A stretch of 64,000 bases of DNA from an uncultured Candidatus Nemicrothrix sp. (lineage in GTDB: Bacteria > Actinomycetota > Acidimicrobiia > Acidimicrobiales > UBA8592): positions 1 to 64,000 of the forward strand of contig CAJWRY010000002.1 in assembly GCA_913046155.1 (NCBI GenBank). Reading direction: 5' to 3'. The position numbers and the translations under genes are program-made. Of this stretch, positions 17,200 to 26,293 are shown in pieces. How positions within the stretch are numbered: the first letter of the stretch is position 1; each line of letters begins with the position of its first letter. The notes under the pieces are model-generated. The model did not search any database. It was given only the letters and a program-made list of their open reading frames with translations, and had not been told where the DNA came from.

Positions 17200-18491
17200 C
17201 CCAAAACGCGTTCAAGATAAGGGTTTGTAAAATGACCATCTGGGTCTAAGGTCTCTCTAGTTTCAGCAAATTCAGTCCACCTCGGATACAGCTTTGCTAA
17301 TTTCGTTGAATCAAGATTATGTAGTTTCCCCCAATGAGGCCGTCCATTAAATTTTTCCATTATGTTTTCAATCTTTGTGAAAAAATCTTTTGAGTTTGCT
17401 CGGTTATACAGATGGACTGCAATAAAGCCTGTCTTTCTTTCACTAGCCATTGAAAGGGGAATGTTATCTGCACATAAGGTTCTGACTTCAACTGGAAATG
17501 TAACTGGAAAGCTAAGTCCTTCAATAAAACGCCGGACCTCATCAAAAGCATCAAAGAGATATTCTCTTGGAACTGAGTACTCCATTTCAAGAAATTTCAC
17601 TCTTCGTTTTGAGCAAAAGACTTTATAGCTAGCATCTATGCGCTCTGGTCGGACATTTTCTTTAATGAGGTTATTCATTGTCCGGTTTACGCTATTTGGA
17701 AACTGTAACCAGAACTGATTCAAAAGACTAAAGCCAAAGTTTCGTATGACCTCATCGGTCACAAATGAGGACAATTTATTCGTTCTCGTATTAGCGGATG
17801 CAACTTTATTGCAGATTTTAATTTCTGCAAGCTCAGTATGTGGGAACCAAAAGAACTCAACAAAGTCTGCGTTCAATTCCTCAATTTTGAATCGAGATAT
17901 AATTTCAGGCAATTTTGCAGTGAACTCAAGAATCCTCAAGCTAAATGCTGGGACACACTGAAGTGTGACTGAGGTTATTATTCCCAATGCGCCTAAGGAA
18001 ACTTTGGCTGGTCCTAAAAGCTCGGAGTTTCTTGATTCAGAGATCTCTATAACAGTCCCATCCCCAGTAGCAATTCTGATACCGATAATGGCAGAACTTA
18101 TTGAGTTATATTCAATACCAGTCCCATGTGTGCCAGTAGCAATAGCTCCAGCGAGACTCTGCGTGTCAATATCGCCAAGGTTTGGAAGAGCAAAACCTAT
18201 TTTATGTAACTCTCGATTTAAATCTGAGATGGTTATTCCAGCACCTACAGTAACCTGCAGCTTTTCTCTGTCAATGTTAGTAATGCGATTCATTGACTCT
18301 AATGAAACTAAGAATCCATCAGTTAATCCGATAGAGCTAAAGCTGTGCCCGTTTCCTATTGGCCTAACTTTAAGTCTTTTAGCCACTCCTAGGCTTACAA
18401 TCTCAGTAATTTCAGCTTCTGATTTAGGCCTGAAGATTTTGTGCGGGTTGGAGTATTGGTTTCTAGCCCAATTAGTCCACTTTGTAGGCAA
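17193..18491 (-). CDS. FAD-linked oxidoreductase, aldonolactone oxidase-like
   Basis: A 432-residue VAO/PCMH-type flavoprotein. The FAD domain has VRPIGNGHSFSS, where the His is the usual site of covalent FAD attachment, and GAIATGTHGTGIEY. The C-terminal domain ends with GRPHWGKLHNLD, typical of the gulonolactone/arabinonolactone oxidase family (ALO) and of AldO-type alditol oxidases. It probably oxidizes a sugar lactone or alditol. There is no signal peptide. It lies 38 bp downstream of a D-threonine-aldolase-like gene on the same strand, suggesting a joint catabolic role. Confidence 0.82.
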   Translation of the reverse strand: MPTKWTNWARNQYSNPHKIFRPKSEAEITEIVSLGVAKRLKVRPIGNGHSFSSIGLTDGFLVSLESMNRITNIDREKLQVTVGAGITISDLNRELHKIGFALPNLGDIDTQSLAGAIATGTHGTGIEYNSISSAIIGIRIATGDGTVIEISESRNSELLGPAKVSLGALGIITSVTLQCVPAFSLRILEFTAKLPEIISRFKIEELNADFVEFFWFPHTELAEIKICNKVASANTRTNKLSSFVTDEVIRNFGFSLLNQFWLQFPNSVNRTMNNLIKENVRPERIDASYKVFCSKRRVKFLEMEYSVPREYLFDAFDEVRRFIEGLSFPVTFPVEVRTLCADNIPLSMASERKTGFIAVHLYNRANSKDFFTKIENIMEKFNGRPHWGKLHNLDSTKLAKLYPRWTEFAETRETLDPDGHFTNPYLERVLGY

Positions 18492-18529
18492 AGGGTACTC
18501 CTTGAATCAACGTCGTCAATATATTGCAA

Positions 18530-19546
18530 TTACCAGCCACGAAGATCCACCTTCCAATCTCCATTGATATAACCTTCCTGTAAACAAACTAATCTTGGAT
18601 GTTTAGCAATAGTAGGGTCTACATGAGGAACACGTAGGTGGACCACATCTCCAACTTTAAATGCGAATTCGTCACTTAGCTCTGTTGGCAGGATAGTTGA
18701 GTGCTCATCAGAGTAGAATTCAATGACACCGTCTTTAAGCTTGGGCTTTCCATAATCTGTTGCAAAGGATTTCACTCCGGCATCACAGACTGCTCTCCTT
18801 TGTTTTTTTTCGATAGAAATTATTGTTGAAACTATCGTCAGGCTCTCTTCGAAGGGGAGATCTACGGAGGAGTATCGGGTATCCATAAACAAAAAAGATC
18901 CTGCTTGAATTTCTGTTGCTAGTTCATTAAGGTCAAAAGTCCCTGTGCCACCAGCAGAGATAATGTCACCTCCCGTAATTGAGTGGGCCTCCTGTAACAC
19001 TTGCATGGCTTTATCAACACCTTCTCTTCGATCAGCTCTGTCTGGGGTAAACATTAAATGCCCCTCATATCCCATAACACCCTGAACATTTAGGCCTTTT
19101 CGCCGAGCATACGCTGAAAGAGCTTGTACTTCTTCCAAGTCACAACCACATCTAGGTAATCCAACGTTTACATCGATCAGCACGTTGCGGATACCTCCTT
19201 CCTTCGCAGCATCTATCGTTTCAGAAGAATCTACGGCAACGATTACCGAAGCACCGTGATCAACCAAAGATCGAAGTCTAGAAGCATTCAACGTTTCATT
19301 GGCGAGTAAAAGATCATCACCTAGACCGTTAGCTGCTAATCCTTCAAGTTCTTTGATCGTCGCACAACAGAAACCTGAATAGCCACCCTGCTTAAGTATT
19401 CCAGCGATATCGGTTGATTTGAAAGCCTTAACATGTGGCCGTAATGAGGAACCTGGCCTGACGGACTGCATGATCTCAAGATTTCTTTGAAAGATTTCAA
19501 GATCGACAGCCAAGTATGGTGTCTGAAGGTCATTTAATTTCCGCAC
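18530..19546 (-). CDS. PLP enzyme, D-threonine aldolase-like (alanine racemase fold)
   Basis: A 338-residue fold-type III PLP protein. The Schiff-base lysine is K40 in SLRPHVKAFKS. DVNVGLPRCG, GVMGYEGH and SAGGTGTFD line the phosphate pocket. Near the C terminus, VPHVDP gives H308-x-D310. In characterized D-threonine aldolases the metal is held by His-x-Asp, whereas D-serine dehydratases use His-x-Cys, so the residues favour aldolase activity (D-threonine to glycine and acetaldehyde). This is inferred from family knowledge. Nineteen base pairs separate it from pckA upstream on the same strand. Confidence 0.78.
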   Translation of the reverse strand: MRKLNDLQTPYLAVDLEIFQRNLEIMQSVRPGSSLRPHVKAFKSTDIAGILKQGGYSGFCCATIKELEGLAANGLGDDLLLANETLNASRLRSLVDHGASVIVAVDSSETIDAAKEGGIRNVLIDVNVGLPRCGCDLEEVQALSAYARRKGLNVQGVMGYEGHLMFTPDRADRREGVDKAMQVLQEAHSITGGDIISAGGTGTFDLNELATEIQAGSFLFMDTRYSSVDLPFEESLTIVSTIISIEKKQRRAVCDAGVKSFATDYGKPKLKDGVIEFYSDEHSTILPTELSDEFAFKVGDVVHLRVPHVDPTIAKHPRLVCLQEGYINGDWKVDLRGW

Positions 19547-19564
19547 GTGGCGAGAATACTCAAG

Positions 19565-21235
19565 TTACATAACAGCTGCAATGCCTAGGTCGGCAAAGTT
19601 TTTCTCCTTGTAGTTATCTCTAAACATTTCGCGAAGTTTACTTGCTTGCTCATCATATTCTGACGGGTCATCCCAAGTCTCTCTGGGGTTCAAAATCTCG
19701 TCGGGGACTCCTTCGCAACTGGTTGGCATACGCAAATTCAGAATTGGTTGGGTGACCAGAGCGCTTTCGTCAAAGTCTCCAGAAAGCGCTGCGTTCAGTA
19801 AGGTCCTAGTGTGTTTGAGGGACATTCTGCTACCGACTCCGTGCGGGCCGCCAGTCCAACCAGTATTGAGAAGAATACATCTTGTATCGTGCTCAGACAT
19901 TCGCTTTGCGAGAAGTTCAGCATAAACACTCGGTTTCTGCGACATAAACGGGCCTCCGAAACACGCTGAGAACGTTGCCTCGGGTTTTGTGACACCTACT
20001 TCCGTACCCGCGAGTTTTGATGTGAAACCAGTCACGAAATGATACATAACTTCATCTGGACTAAGAATAGATACCGGAGGCAATACCCCGAAAGCATCAG
20101 CAGTAAGCAAGACAATGGTCTTCGGATGAGGACCAGCTGCCCCAGTCGCAACGCCAGGATTACAGGTCAAAGGGTACGCAAAACGAGTATTTTCAGTTCT
20201 AGAACCGTCAAATAAATCAAATTCCTGGGGGTTTGTCTGCTCAACGGGCTTTCCTGCCAACGGGGGCACGTTTTCAATCAGAGTTCCTTTCATGCTTAAT
20301 GCTGCAGCAATTACCGGTTCAGCGTCCTTATCAAGATCAATAAGCTTTGCATAACAACCATCCTCAAAGTTTGAAACTCCTAAATCAGTCCAAACATGTT
20401 CATCATCTCCGATCAGCAGACGATCAGGGTCCGCAGACAACGTGGTCTTTCCCGTTCCGGAAAGGCCAAATAGGATAGCACTGTCATCATCTGAGCCTAC
20501 ATTTGCAGAACAGTGCATTGAGAGTTGTCCTTTGCTTGGTAGGACATAATTCATAACAGTAAACATCGTCTTCTTGTTAACTCCACAGTAGTCTGCGGGT
20601 CCTACCACTAAAGCTACGCGATTAACGATGTCCATAATGACTGCACGGTTTGACTTAGTTTGATCCCTTTCAGGATCAGCAATAAACGAAGGCACATTTA
20701 AGATGGTCCACCCAGTTTCCGGCCGGTCGCTGTCATCACGAACTTCTTTTGGGAACATAATGTTGCAGAAATACGCATGTGTTGCGTATTCGCCAACAAA
20801 TCTATAAGGTTCAGCAAACTCCGTATCCCAACCACAAAAGACATCCGTTACGTAGAGGCTGCCTTGTTTGTTATTCAAATAACTAACGACACGTTCTAGA
20901 AGATCATCAAATGCTTTCGGGTCAAATCTTTCAAAACCATCTTTCCACCAAACCGTATCCTCCACTTCAGGCCTCGCAACAGCGAAGGTATCCTTCACAG
21001 GGCGTCCGGTGCAGTCTGGGTCACTGTAATAGACAAGTGGGCCATCTATCCCTAAAGCAGTTGGAAATGCTTTTTGCTGATTGGTATCCCCATCGGGGGA
21101 GACGCGACCCTTGTCATTCTCAATAGCTGCATAAAAGAGTTCATCTTGAGTTAACCCATAATGAAGGGTCACATTTTTAATACCGAATTGTTGCGATAGT
21201 GCTTCTTCGATCTTACTTTGGGGGTGATCTGTCAT
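19565..21235 (-). CDS. pckA: ATP-dependent phosphoenolpyruvate carboxykinase
   Basis: A 556-residue enzyme. The ATP-type signature is clear: kinase-1a loop GLSGTGKTTLSAD (257-269), the PEPCK motif MFPKEVRDD with the upstream CNI, DDEHVWTDLGVSNFEDGCYAK (metal site), and NTGWTGGPHGVGSRMSLKHTR near the C terminus. It converts oxaloacetate and ATP to PEP and CO2 in gluconeogenesis. Many actinobacteria instead use the unrelated-sequence GTP enzyme (PckG), so the ATP type is a lineage marker. Head of a possible minus-strand run with the D-threonine-aldolase-like and oxidase genes. Confidence 0.96.
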   Translation of the reverse strand: MTDHPQSKIEEALSQQFGIKNVTLHYGLTQDELFYAAIENDKGRVSPDGDTNQQKAFPTALGIDGPLVYYSDPDCTGRPVKDTFAVARPEVEDTVWWKDGFERFDPKAFDDLLERVVSYLNNKQGSLYVTDVFCGWDTEFAEPYRFVGEYATHAYFCNIMFPKEVRDDSDRPETGWTILNVPSFIADPERDQTKSNRAVIMDIVNRVALVVGPADYCGVNKKTMFTVMNYVLPSKGQLSMHCSANVGSDDDSAILFGLSGTGKTTLSADPDRLLIGDDEHVWTDLGVSNFEDGCYAKLIDLDKDAEPVIAAALSMKGTLIENVPPLAGKPVEQTNPQEFDLFDGSRTENTRFAYPLTCNPGVATGAAGPHPKTIVLLTADAFGVLPPVSILSPDEVMYHFVTGFTSKLAGTEVGVTKPEATFSACFGGPFMSQKPSVYAELLAKRMSEHDTRCILLNTGWTGGPHGVGSRMSLKHTRTLLNAALSGDFDESALVTQPILNLRMPTSCEGVPDEILNPRETWDDPSEYDEQASKLREMFRDNYKEKNFADLGIAAVM

Positions 21236-21257
21236 CTATTGACCTCGTAATCAAACT

Positions 21258-21485
21258 CTATTGTAGGAAATCTGGAGTTCCCATATCCACTTCGGAGCCT
21301 AAGCGCAAATTAGTGGCCATTCCTGATTCATTGAGTTCAAAAATGACACGTTGTCCTTGCCGTAGCATGCGAAAAATAGAACCATCAAGGGCATCAGGCG
21401 AGAGCTCATATTCAGTAAAATTACGCTCAGACATAACGACACCATCTTTAGTTCCCGGATCGTATGACTTAATGACTCCCTGCAC
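21258..21485 (-). CDS. Small cold-shock-like OB-fold protein
   Basis: A 75-residue protein starting at GTG 21485, with AAGGAG upstream at good spacing. The opening MQGVIKSYDPGTKDGVVMSE and the middle LDGSIFRMLRQGQRVIFEL follow the five-strand cold-shock layout. The RNP1/RNP2 aromatic motifs (KGFGFI, VFVH) are not preserved, so nucleic-acid binding is uncertain. It is upstream of pckA on the same strand (22-bp gap) and divergent from the fakA-like gene. Confidence 0.65.
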   Translation of the reverse strand: MQGVIKSYDPGTKDGVVMSERNFTEYELSPDALDGSIFRMLRQGQRVIFELNESGMATNLRLGSEVDMGTPDFLQ

Positions 21486-21587
21486 AGTTGCTCCTTAAAT
21501 AAGATTCAACGTAGTAACAATAACTGACTATATGCAATAGTTGCGAACTGTTAAAGCTTTTCAAAGATTTAACTAAATTAACCAAAA

Positions 21588-23288
21588 ATGACTATATGTC
21601 GTCTTTCGGCCTTAGGAATTAGTAGCATTCCATTCGTGGAACAACTCAAATCTTTCTCGGTTAAACAAGTGCGGGACGTAATCTTAAAATATGATGAATC
21701 TCTCAAAAGTTACTGTGAGAATCTTAATTCGTTGAATGTGTACCCTGTGCCTGATGGTGATACTGGTACTAACATGTCATTCACTCTGAAGTCGGTTATA
21801 GAGGAACTGGATGGCAACGATGACAACCCAGAAGCGCAGTGGGAAGCTATTCGTCATGGAAGCTTAATGGGAGCTCGCGGTAATTCGGGGGTAATCCTTT
21901 CTCAGATTCTTAGAGGGCTAGCCGATAGTTTTTCAAATAAAAACCAAATGGGTAATCAAGCCATTGCAGAGGCTTTAACACATGCTTCCGAAGCAGCGTA
22001 TGCATCTGTGCTAAAGCCTGTTGAGGGAACGATATTAACTGTTTCAAGAGAGATTGCTGAGAAGGCGCAAGAACTAGCAAGAAGCGAAATGGCGCTGACG
22101 ACGTTTTTGTCTCAATTAGTGTCTGCGGGAGAAGATTCATTAAACCGAACTCCAGATCTACTTCCCGTGCTTAAAGATGCAAATGTCGTCGACGCTGGAG
22201 GGGCTGGATACCTCCTCCTTATTCAATGTTTTCTTCATGTCGCTGATGGAACCGATATTAAACCCCCCCCTAAAGCAACAGTGAATGTGTCAAGCTTGAC
22301 TTCACCCAGTGAAACAAATATTGGTGAAAAACCAGACGTCAGTGAGCTACGATACGAAGTCATGTTTTTTCTTGACGCCCCTGAATCCAAAATTGATCAA
22401 TTCAAACTCGAGTGGCAAGACATTGGTGACTCAATTGTCGTTGTGGGCGGTGACGGCTTATACAACTGCCACATTCATTCAAACGATATTGGTGAATCTA
22501 TCGAAGCTGGCATTAGAGCAGGAAGACCATATCAAATAAGAGTTACTGATCTACAAGATGAACTTTTTCACGTAGAGGACCACATAGAGGTCGGGGGCGG
22601 CAGCGAGATCATCGTTCCTAACCCCAGTGCTGAGAATACTGCGATCATCGCTGTTGTCGCTGGCAAAGGAATTCAACAAATCTTTGCGTCGATGGGTGTA
22701 AACGCAATTGTTGCTGGCGGGCAATCAATGAACCCATCTGTAAAGGATCTACTTGAAGCTGTAGAAAAGATTCAGGCAGAAGAGGTAGTAATTCTTCCTA
22801 ACAACAAAAACATTATCCCTGTCTCTGAGCAAGTGGACCACCAAGTCAGTAAGAACGTTTTAGTCGTGCCGACGAGAAGCATCCCAGAAGGATTCTCTGC
22901 CCTGTTAGCATTTGATCCAGCTGCAGATGCGAAAACAAATTCTCAATCAATGGGGGCTATGGCTGAGTCAGTTGTAACTGGTGAAATCACCCAAGCAGTT
23001 CGTGATAGCGAGACAGATGCAGGCAAAGTAATTAAAGGCGATTGGATCGGCTTGGACAGAACAGGGGTCATCGTTGCCCGAAAGAGCCTCGCTGATGCAG
23101 CTATGGATCTTTTGCAAACACTTATCGGTGACGAACATGAAATAGTCACAATTATTGAAGGGGAGGACTGCCCTGAAAAAGTTACAAAAGATCTATTGGC
23201 CTGGCTATCTAATGAGAAACCTGAAATTGAAGTGGAAGTACACAGCGGTGGGCAACCTTTATATCCATACTATTTTGGTATCGAGTGA
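21588..23288 (+). CDS. DAK2/DegV-domain kinase, FakA (YloV)-like
   Basis: A 566-residue protein. The N-terminal DhaL/DAK2 domain has NVYPVPDGDTGTNM (ADP-Mg binding) and GARGNSGVILSQILRG. The C-terminal half is the FakA-specific region (ELRYEVMFFLD, then HIHSNDIGESIEAG), ending in SGGQPLYPYYFGIE. FakA phosphorylates fatty acids bound to FakB (DegV) proteins; no fakB is visible here. Its position directly before recG is conserved in many Gram-positives. The ATG at 21588 and a GTG at 21636 are both possible; neither has a good ribosome-binding site. Confidence 0.85.
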   Translation: MTICRLSALGISSIPFVEQLKSFSVKQVRDVILKYDESLKSYCENLNSLNVYPVPDGDTGTNMSFTLKSVIEELDGNDDNPEAQWEAIRHGSLMGARGNSGVILSQILRGLADSFSNKNQMGNQAIAEALTHASEAAYASVLKPVEGTILTVSREIAEKAQELARSEMALTTFLSQLVSAGEDSLNRTPDLLPVLKDANVVDAGGAGYLLLIQCFLHVADGTDIKPPPKATVNVSSLTSPSETNIGEKPDVSELRYEVMFFLDAPESKIDQFKLEWQDIGDSIVVVGGDGLYNCHIHSNDIGESIEAGIRAGRPYQIRVTDLQDELFHVEDHIEVGGGSEIIVPNPSAENTAIIAVVAGKGIQQIFASMGVNAIVAGGQSMNPSVKDLLEAVEKIQAEEVVILPNNKNIIPVSEQVDHQVSKNVLVVPTRSIPEGFSALLAFDPAADAKTNSQSMGAMAESVVTGEITQAVRDSETDAGKVIKGDWIGLDRTGVIVARKSLADAAMDLLQTLIGDEHEIVTIIEGEDCPEKVTKDLLAWLSNEKPEIEVEVHSGGQPLYPYYFGIE

Positions 23289-23319
23289 TTCAACGCACAC
23301 CCTTCAAAGAAGGGGTAAG

Positions 23320-23328
23320 TGCTAGAAT
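23320..23328 (+). promoter_or_regulatory. Candidate extended -10 promoter for recG
   Basis: TGCTAGAAT fits an extended -10 element (TGn-TAnnnT). It lies about 40 bp before the recG ATG in the 80-bp gap after the fakA-like gene. No good -35 is seen. The same TGnTAGAAT form occurs before rpsB. An imperfect CCCTTC...GAAGGG repeat lies just upstream of it. Confidence 0.35.
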
Positions 23329-23368
23329 GAAGATAGGAGAACGCCACCTCTTCGGACTTGAGTGCTAG

Positions 23369-25498
23369 ATGTCTAACTCCCAAAACCCGCTGACTCTTCC
23401 AGACCTGTCGAAGATACCGTTATCTCGGCTAAAAGGCATAGGGCCTAAGAAAGAAAGCTCGCTCAATTCTCTGGATATTTTCTCAGTTCTTGACATCCTG
23501 AACTATTTCCCGCGCAGGTACATCGACAGAACAAATGAGGCAAAAGTCTCCTCGTTGCACGTGGGCGAAGAAGGAATGATACTCGTCGAAGTTCTGAACG
23601 TCTATAAGCAAAAGACCCGCAATAGGCGTTCAATAGTCACTGCAACTGTCACAGACCAAACAGGAAATGTGACACTAACGTTCTTTAATCAGCCATGGAG
23701 AGAGAAACAATTAAAAGTGGGTAGTGAGGTTATTATCTTCGGAAAACTCGACCAATACAGAGGCGAATACAGGATGGTTAATCCTGTTGTTGACCTGATT
23801 GGAGATAAAACAGGGAAGTTCATTCCCGTATATGCACAATCGGGTAAAGCAGGACTTTCAACTTGGGAGTTCTGTAACTGGACGAAAGATGCGATTGAAA
23901 AATCGAGACCCAGAGGTTTCGCTGAACCTCTGCCGTCCGCCATAAGAAAGCAGTATGATCTTGTCAGTCGTGACAAGGCCTACTCTTCAATTCATAGCCC
24001 AAACAATCTAGGTGAAATGTTAACAGCAAGAAAACGCCTTGTATTCGACGAATTACTTCGCATTCAATTACTTCTCGTAGCCCGGAAAAGACAGCTAGAG
24101 CTAGCTACTCAAGGAATAAGTCACGACTTTGAAGGTGCCCTATTTGATAAGTTAGTAGAGAGTCTTCCATTTAAGCCAACGAATGCCCAAAGTAAAGCAA
24201 TTGCAGAAATTTTCAAAGACTTGCGCGCCTCTTATCCTATGCATCGCCTCCTTCAAGGGGACGTGGGGTCGGGGAAAACGCTCGTAGCTATAGCAGCGTT
24301 ACTTTCCGTAGTCGAAGGAGGTAAGCAAGGCTCAATTATGGCTCCTACCGAAGTGCTTGCGGAACAGCATTTCGTTAGTGTTAAAGAATTGTTAAGCAAT
24401 TTCGTTCTCTCAGACTCGTCTAACTTGCTAGGAGAACGAAAGTTAAATATTTCCCTACTGACAAGTCAGACCTCAGACAAGGATGCTAAAGAAATAAGGG
24501 CAAAATTAGGCCGTGGAGAAATTGACATAATTGTAGGTACACACTCCTTAATCCAGGAATCTGTGGAATTTGCAGATATTGGGCTGGCCGTCGTTGACGA
24601 ACAACACCGATTTGGAGTCGATCAACGCGCCGCACTACAAAATAAAGGTAATAGTAAAGCAATACCAGATCTGCTAGTAATGACCGCTACACCAATTCCT
24701 CGAACAGCGGCAATGACGGTATATGGGGACCTTGATGTGAGTATCTTGAACGAACTTCCCGAGGGACGTATCCCCATTGATACGAAAAGGGTGACTGACG
24801 CTCAAGAATTATGGGAGGAAGTGAATAGGCAAATTATGTTAGGTCGCCAGGTATTTATCGTTTGTCCACTAATTGATGAGAGCGAAAATATTGATACCAC
24901 TTCAGCAGAGGCGACGTATCACAGATTAAAGAGTGACGAACTAAGCGGAATATCTGTTGGATTGCTTCACGGAAGAATGCATGCAAGCGAAAAGCAGAAC
25001 GTGATGGACCTATTTCGTAACGGTGAGATAGACGCTTTGGTATCTACTACGGTCGTCGAGGTCGGAGTCAATATTCCAAACGCTACTGCGATGGTTATTT
25101 TAGGTGCTGAAAGATTTGGAATCGCCCAATTACACCAATTAAGAGGGCGTGTAGGACGAGGGTCGTTCCAGTCAACTTGCTATTTGGTTAGCAACTCCCA
25201 GACGCCTGAAACTGATGCGCGCCTGCAAGCCCTTGTGGATTCAAACGATGGATTTCATTTAGCTGAAATAGACCTAGAACTTCGTGGCGAAGGAACAATA
25301 ATGGGGGCCGAACAGAAGGGAAGGAACGATTTAAGAATTGCCTCGCTCCGCAGAGATAAAGAGTGGGTATCCCATGCAAGGACTGCTGCGATCGCTCTGT
25401 TAGATTTAGCAAAGCAAGGCGAAGACATATCCCTTCTCATTGAGGAGTTGAACCTTTTCTTCGAGGAAGAGAAAGTCGAGTATTTATTTAAATCATGA
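23369..25498 (+). CDS. recG: ATP-dependent DNA helicase RecG
   Basis: A 709-residue superfamily 2 helicase. The N-terminal wedge domain starts with the usual LSRLKGIGPKKESSL and has an OB fold (VTLTFFNQPW). Helicase motifs: LLQGDVGSGKTLVA (I), APTEVLAEQH (Ia), VVDEQHRFGVDQR (II, DEQH), MTATPIPRTAA (III), ATTVVEVGVNIPNA-like STTVVEVGVNIPNA (V) and QLRGRVGRGSFQ (VI). RecG reverses stalled forks and migrates branched DNA. Its stop overlaps the following GNAT gene by an ATGA junction. Confidence 0.97.
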   Translation: MSNSQNPLTLPDLSKIPLSRLKGIGPKKESSLNSLDIFSVLDILNYFPRRYIDRTNEAKVSSLHVGEEGMILVEVLNVYKQKTRNRRSIVTATVTDQTGNVTLTFFNQPWREKQLKVGSEVIIFGKLDQYRGEYRMVNPVVDLIGDKTGKFIPVYAQSGKAGLSTWEFCNWTKDAIEKSRPRGFAEPLPSAIRKQYDLVSRDKAYSSIHSPNNLGEMLTARKRLVFDELLRIQLLLVARKRQLELATQGISHDFEGALFDKLVESLPFKPTNAQSKAIAEIFKDLRASYPMHRLLQGDVGSGKTLVAIAALLSVVEGGKQGSIMAPTEVLAEQHFVSVKELLSNFVLSDSSNLLGERKLNISLLTSQTSDKDAKEIRAKLGRGEIDIIVGTHSLIQESVEFADIGLAVVDEQHRFGVDQRAALQNKGNSKAIPDLLVMTATPIPRTAAMTVYGDLDVSILNELPEGRIPIDTKRVTDAQELWEEVNRQIMLGRQVFIVCPLIDESENIDTTSAEATYHRLKSDELSGISVGLLHGRMHASEKQNVMDLFRNGEIDALVSTTVVEVGVNIPNATAMVILGAERFGIAQLHQLRGRVGRGSFQSTCYLVSNSQTPETDARLQALVDSNDGFHLAEIDLELRGEGTIMGAEQKGRNDLRIASLRRDKEWVSHARTAAIALLDLAKQGEDISLLIEELNLFFEEEKVEYLFKS

Positions 25499-26100
25499 GC
25501 GAACCTCTAACTCCAGCTTCTGACCCACGAACAACAGCAAATATTCTCACGAAAGCCTTTCTATTCGACCCTTTTTTCAGCTGGCTATTTCCAGGCAAAA
25601 GTCATGAAAGTAATCTGCATCAATGGTGGTATTTCCTAACTCGTCACGCAAGCAAGAATCCCGAATGGGCATTAAGTGTCGATGAAAGTAACTCCACCTC
25701 GTCAATATGGACCAAGCCAATCCTAGATCTGGATGAATCTGATAATAGCGATGATGACGAACAAGACGCATTCGTCAATTTAATGCATGAATTAGTGGGT
25801 GATAGGATCTCACAAGTTCTAGAGGCGTTTGCGGAAGTGAATGCTAACCACCCTTCACAGCCTCACTGGTACTTGCAAGCAGTTGGAACTGTCCCTGAGA
25901 TGCAAAGTAAAGGGCGGGCTGCGAAGCTACTCCAGCCTATTCTAGAGATTTGTGATACGGAGGAAACTGGGGCATACCTTGAATCAACCAACCCTAGAAA
26001 CCTCTCCTTCTACTATCGGTTAGGGTTTGAAACCCAAAAGGAACTATCTCTTGACGGTGGCAAAGCAGCACTTACTTGTATGTGGAGAGACCCAGCCTAA
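25495..26100 (+). CDS. GNAT-family N-acetyltransferase
   Basis: A 201-residue protein. The acetyl-CoA motif is recognizable as HWYLQAVGTVPEMQSKGRAAKLLQ (V/G-x-x-P-x-x-x-x-x-G-x-A pattern, about 122-145), followed by AYLESTNPRNLSFYYRLGFE. An acidic stretch (LDESDNSDDDEQD, about 77-89) sits in the middle. Substrate unknown. It starts within the recG stop codon (ATGA) and ends convergently on the tiny zinc-ribbon gene, overlapping it by 4 bp. Confidence 0.78.
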   Translation: MSEPLTPASDPRTTANILTKAFLFDPFFSWLFPGKSHESNLHQWWYFLTRHASKNPEWALSVDESNSTSSIWTKPILDLDESDNSDDDEQDAFVNLMHELVGDRISQVLEAFAEVNANHPSQPHWYLQAVGTVPEMQSKGRAAKLLQPILEICDTEETGAYLESTNPRNLSFYYRLGFETQKELSLDGGKAALTCMWRDPA

Positions 26101-26258
26101 ATTCCGTCATCTCCAACTACTATGTCCCATCTGTCCAGACAATCCTTACAACGGTAGAACACAACCATATCTACTTCCCAGCCAGACTCTGGCTCTTTGC
26201 TACCCAAATAACATTTTCCGCCACAGTCAACACAAGTAATTTCTGCTGGAAGTTTCAT
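26097..26258 (-). CDS. 53-residue zinc-ribbon protein
   Basis: A small reading frame (ATG 26258, TAG 26097) in the gap between the GNAT gene and rsmD. The protein begins MKLPAEITCVDCGGKCYL and continues to YRCKDCLDRWD. C9, C12 and C16 plus C37 and C40 give two CxxC knuckles spaced as in a zinc ribbon. GAGGGG lies 6-11 bases before the ATG, a strong ribosome-binding site. The conserved look of the cysteine/tryptophan pattern supports a real gene. Function unknown; a nucleic-acid or protein adaptor is only a guess. Confidence 0.72.
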   Translation of the reverse strand: MKLPAEITCVDCGGKCYLGSKEPESGWEVDMVVFYRCKDCLDRWDIVVGDDGI

Positions 26259-26293
26259 CGCTACCCCTCATGGAGAAGATAACGTAATTTGAT

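Noticed and set aside
17965-18567. 200-codon plus-strand reading frame
   Set aside because: It lies antisense to the FAD oxidase, whose FAD and substrate motifs are intact; composition is that of a reverse-strand shadow with no start signal.
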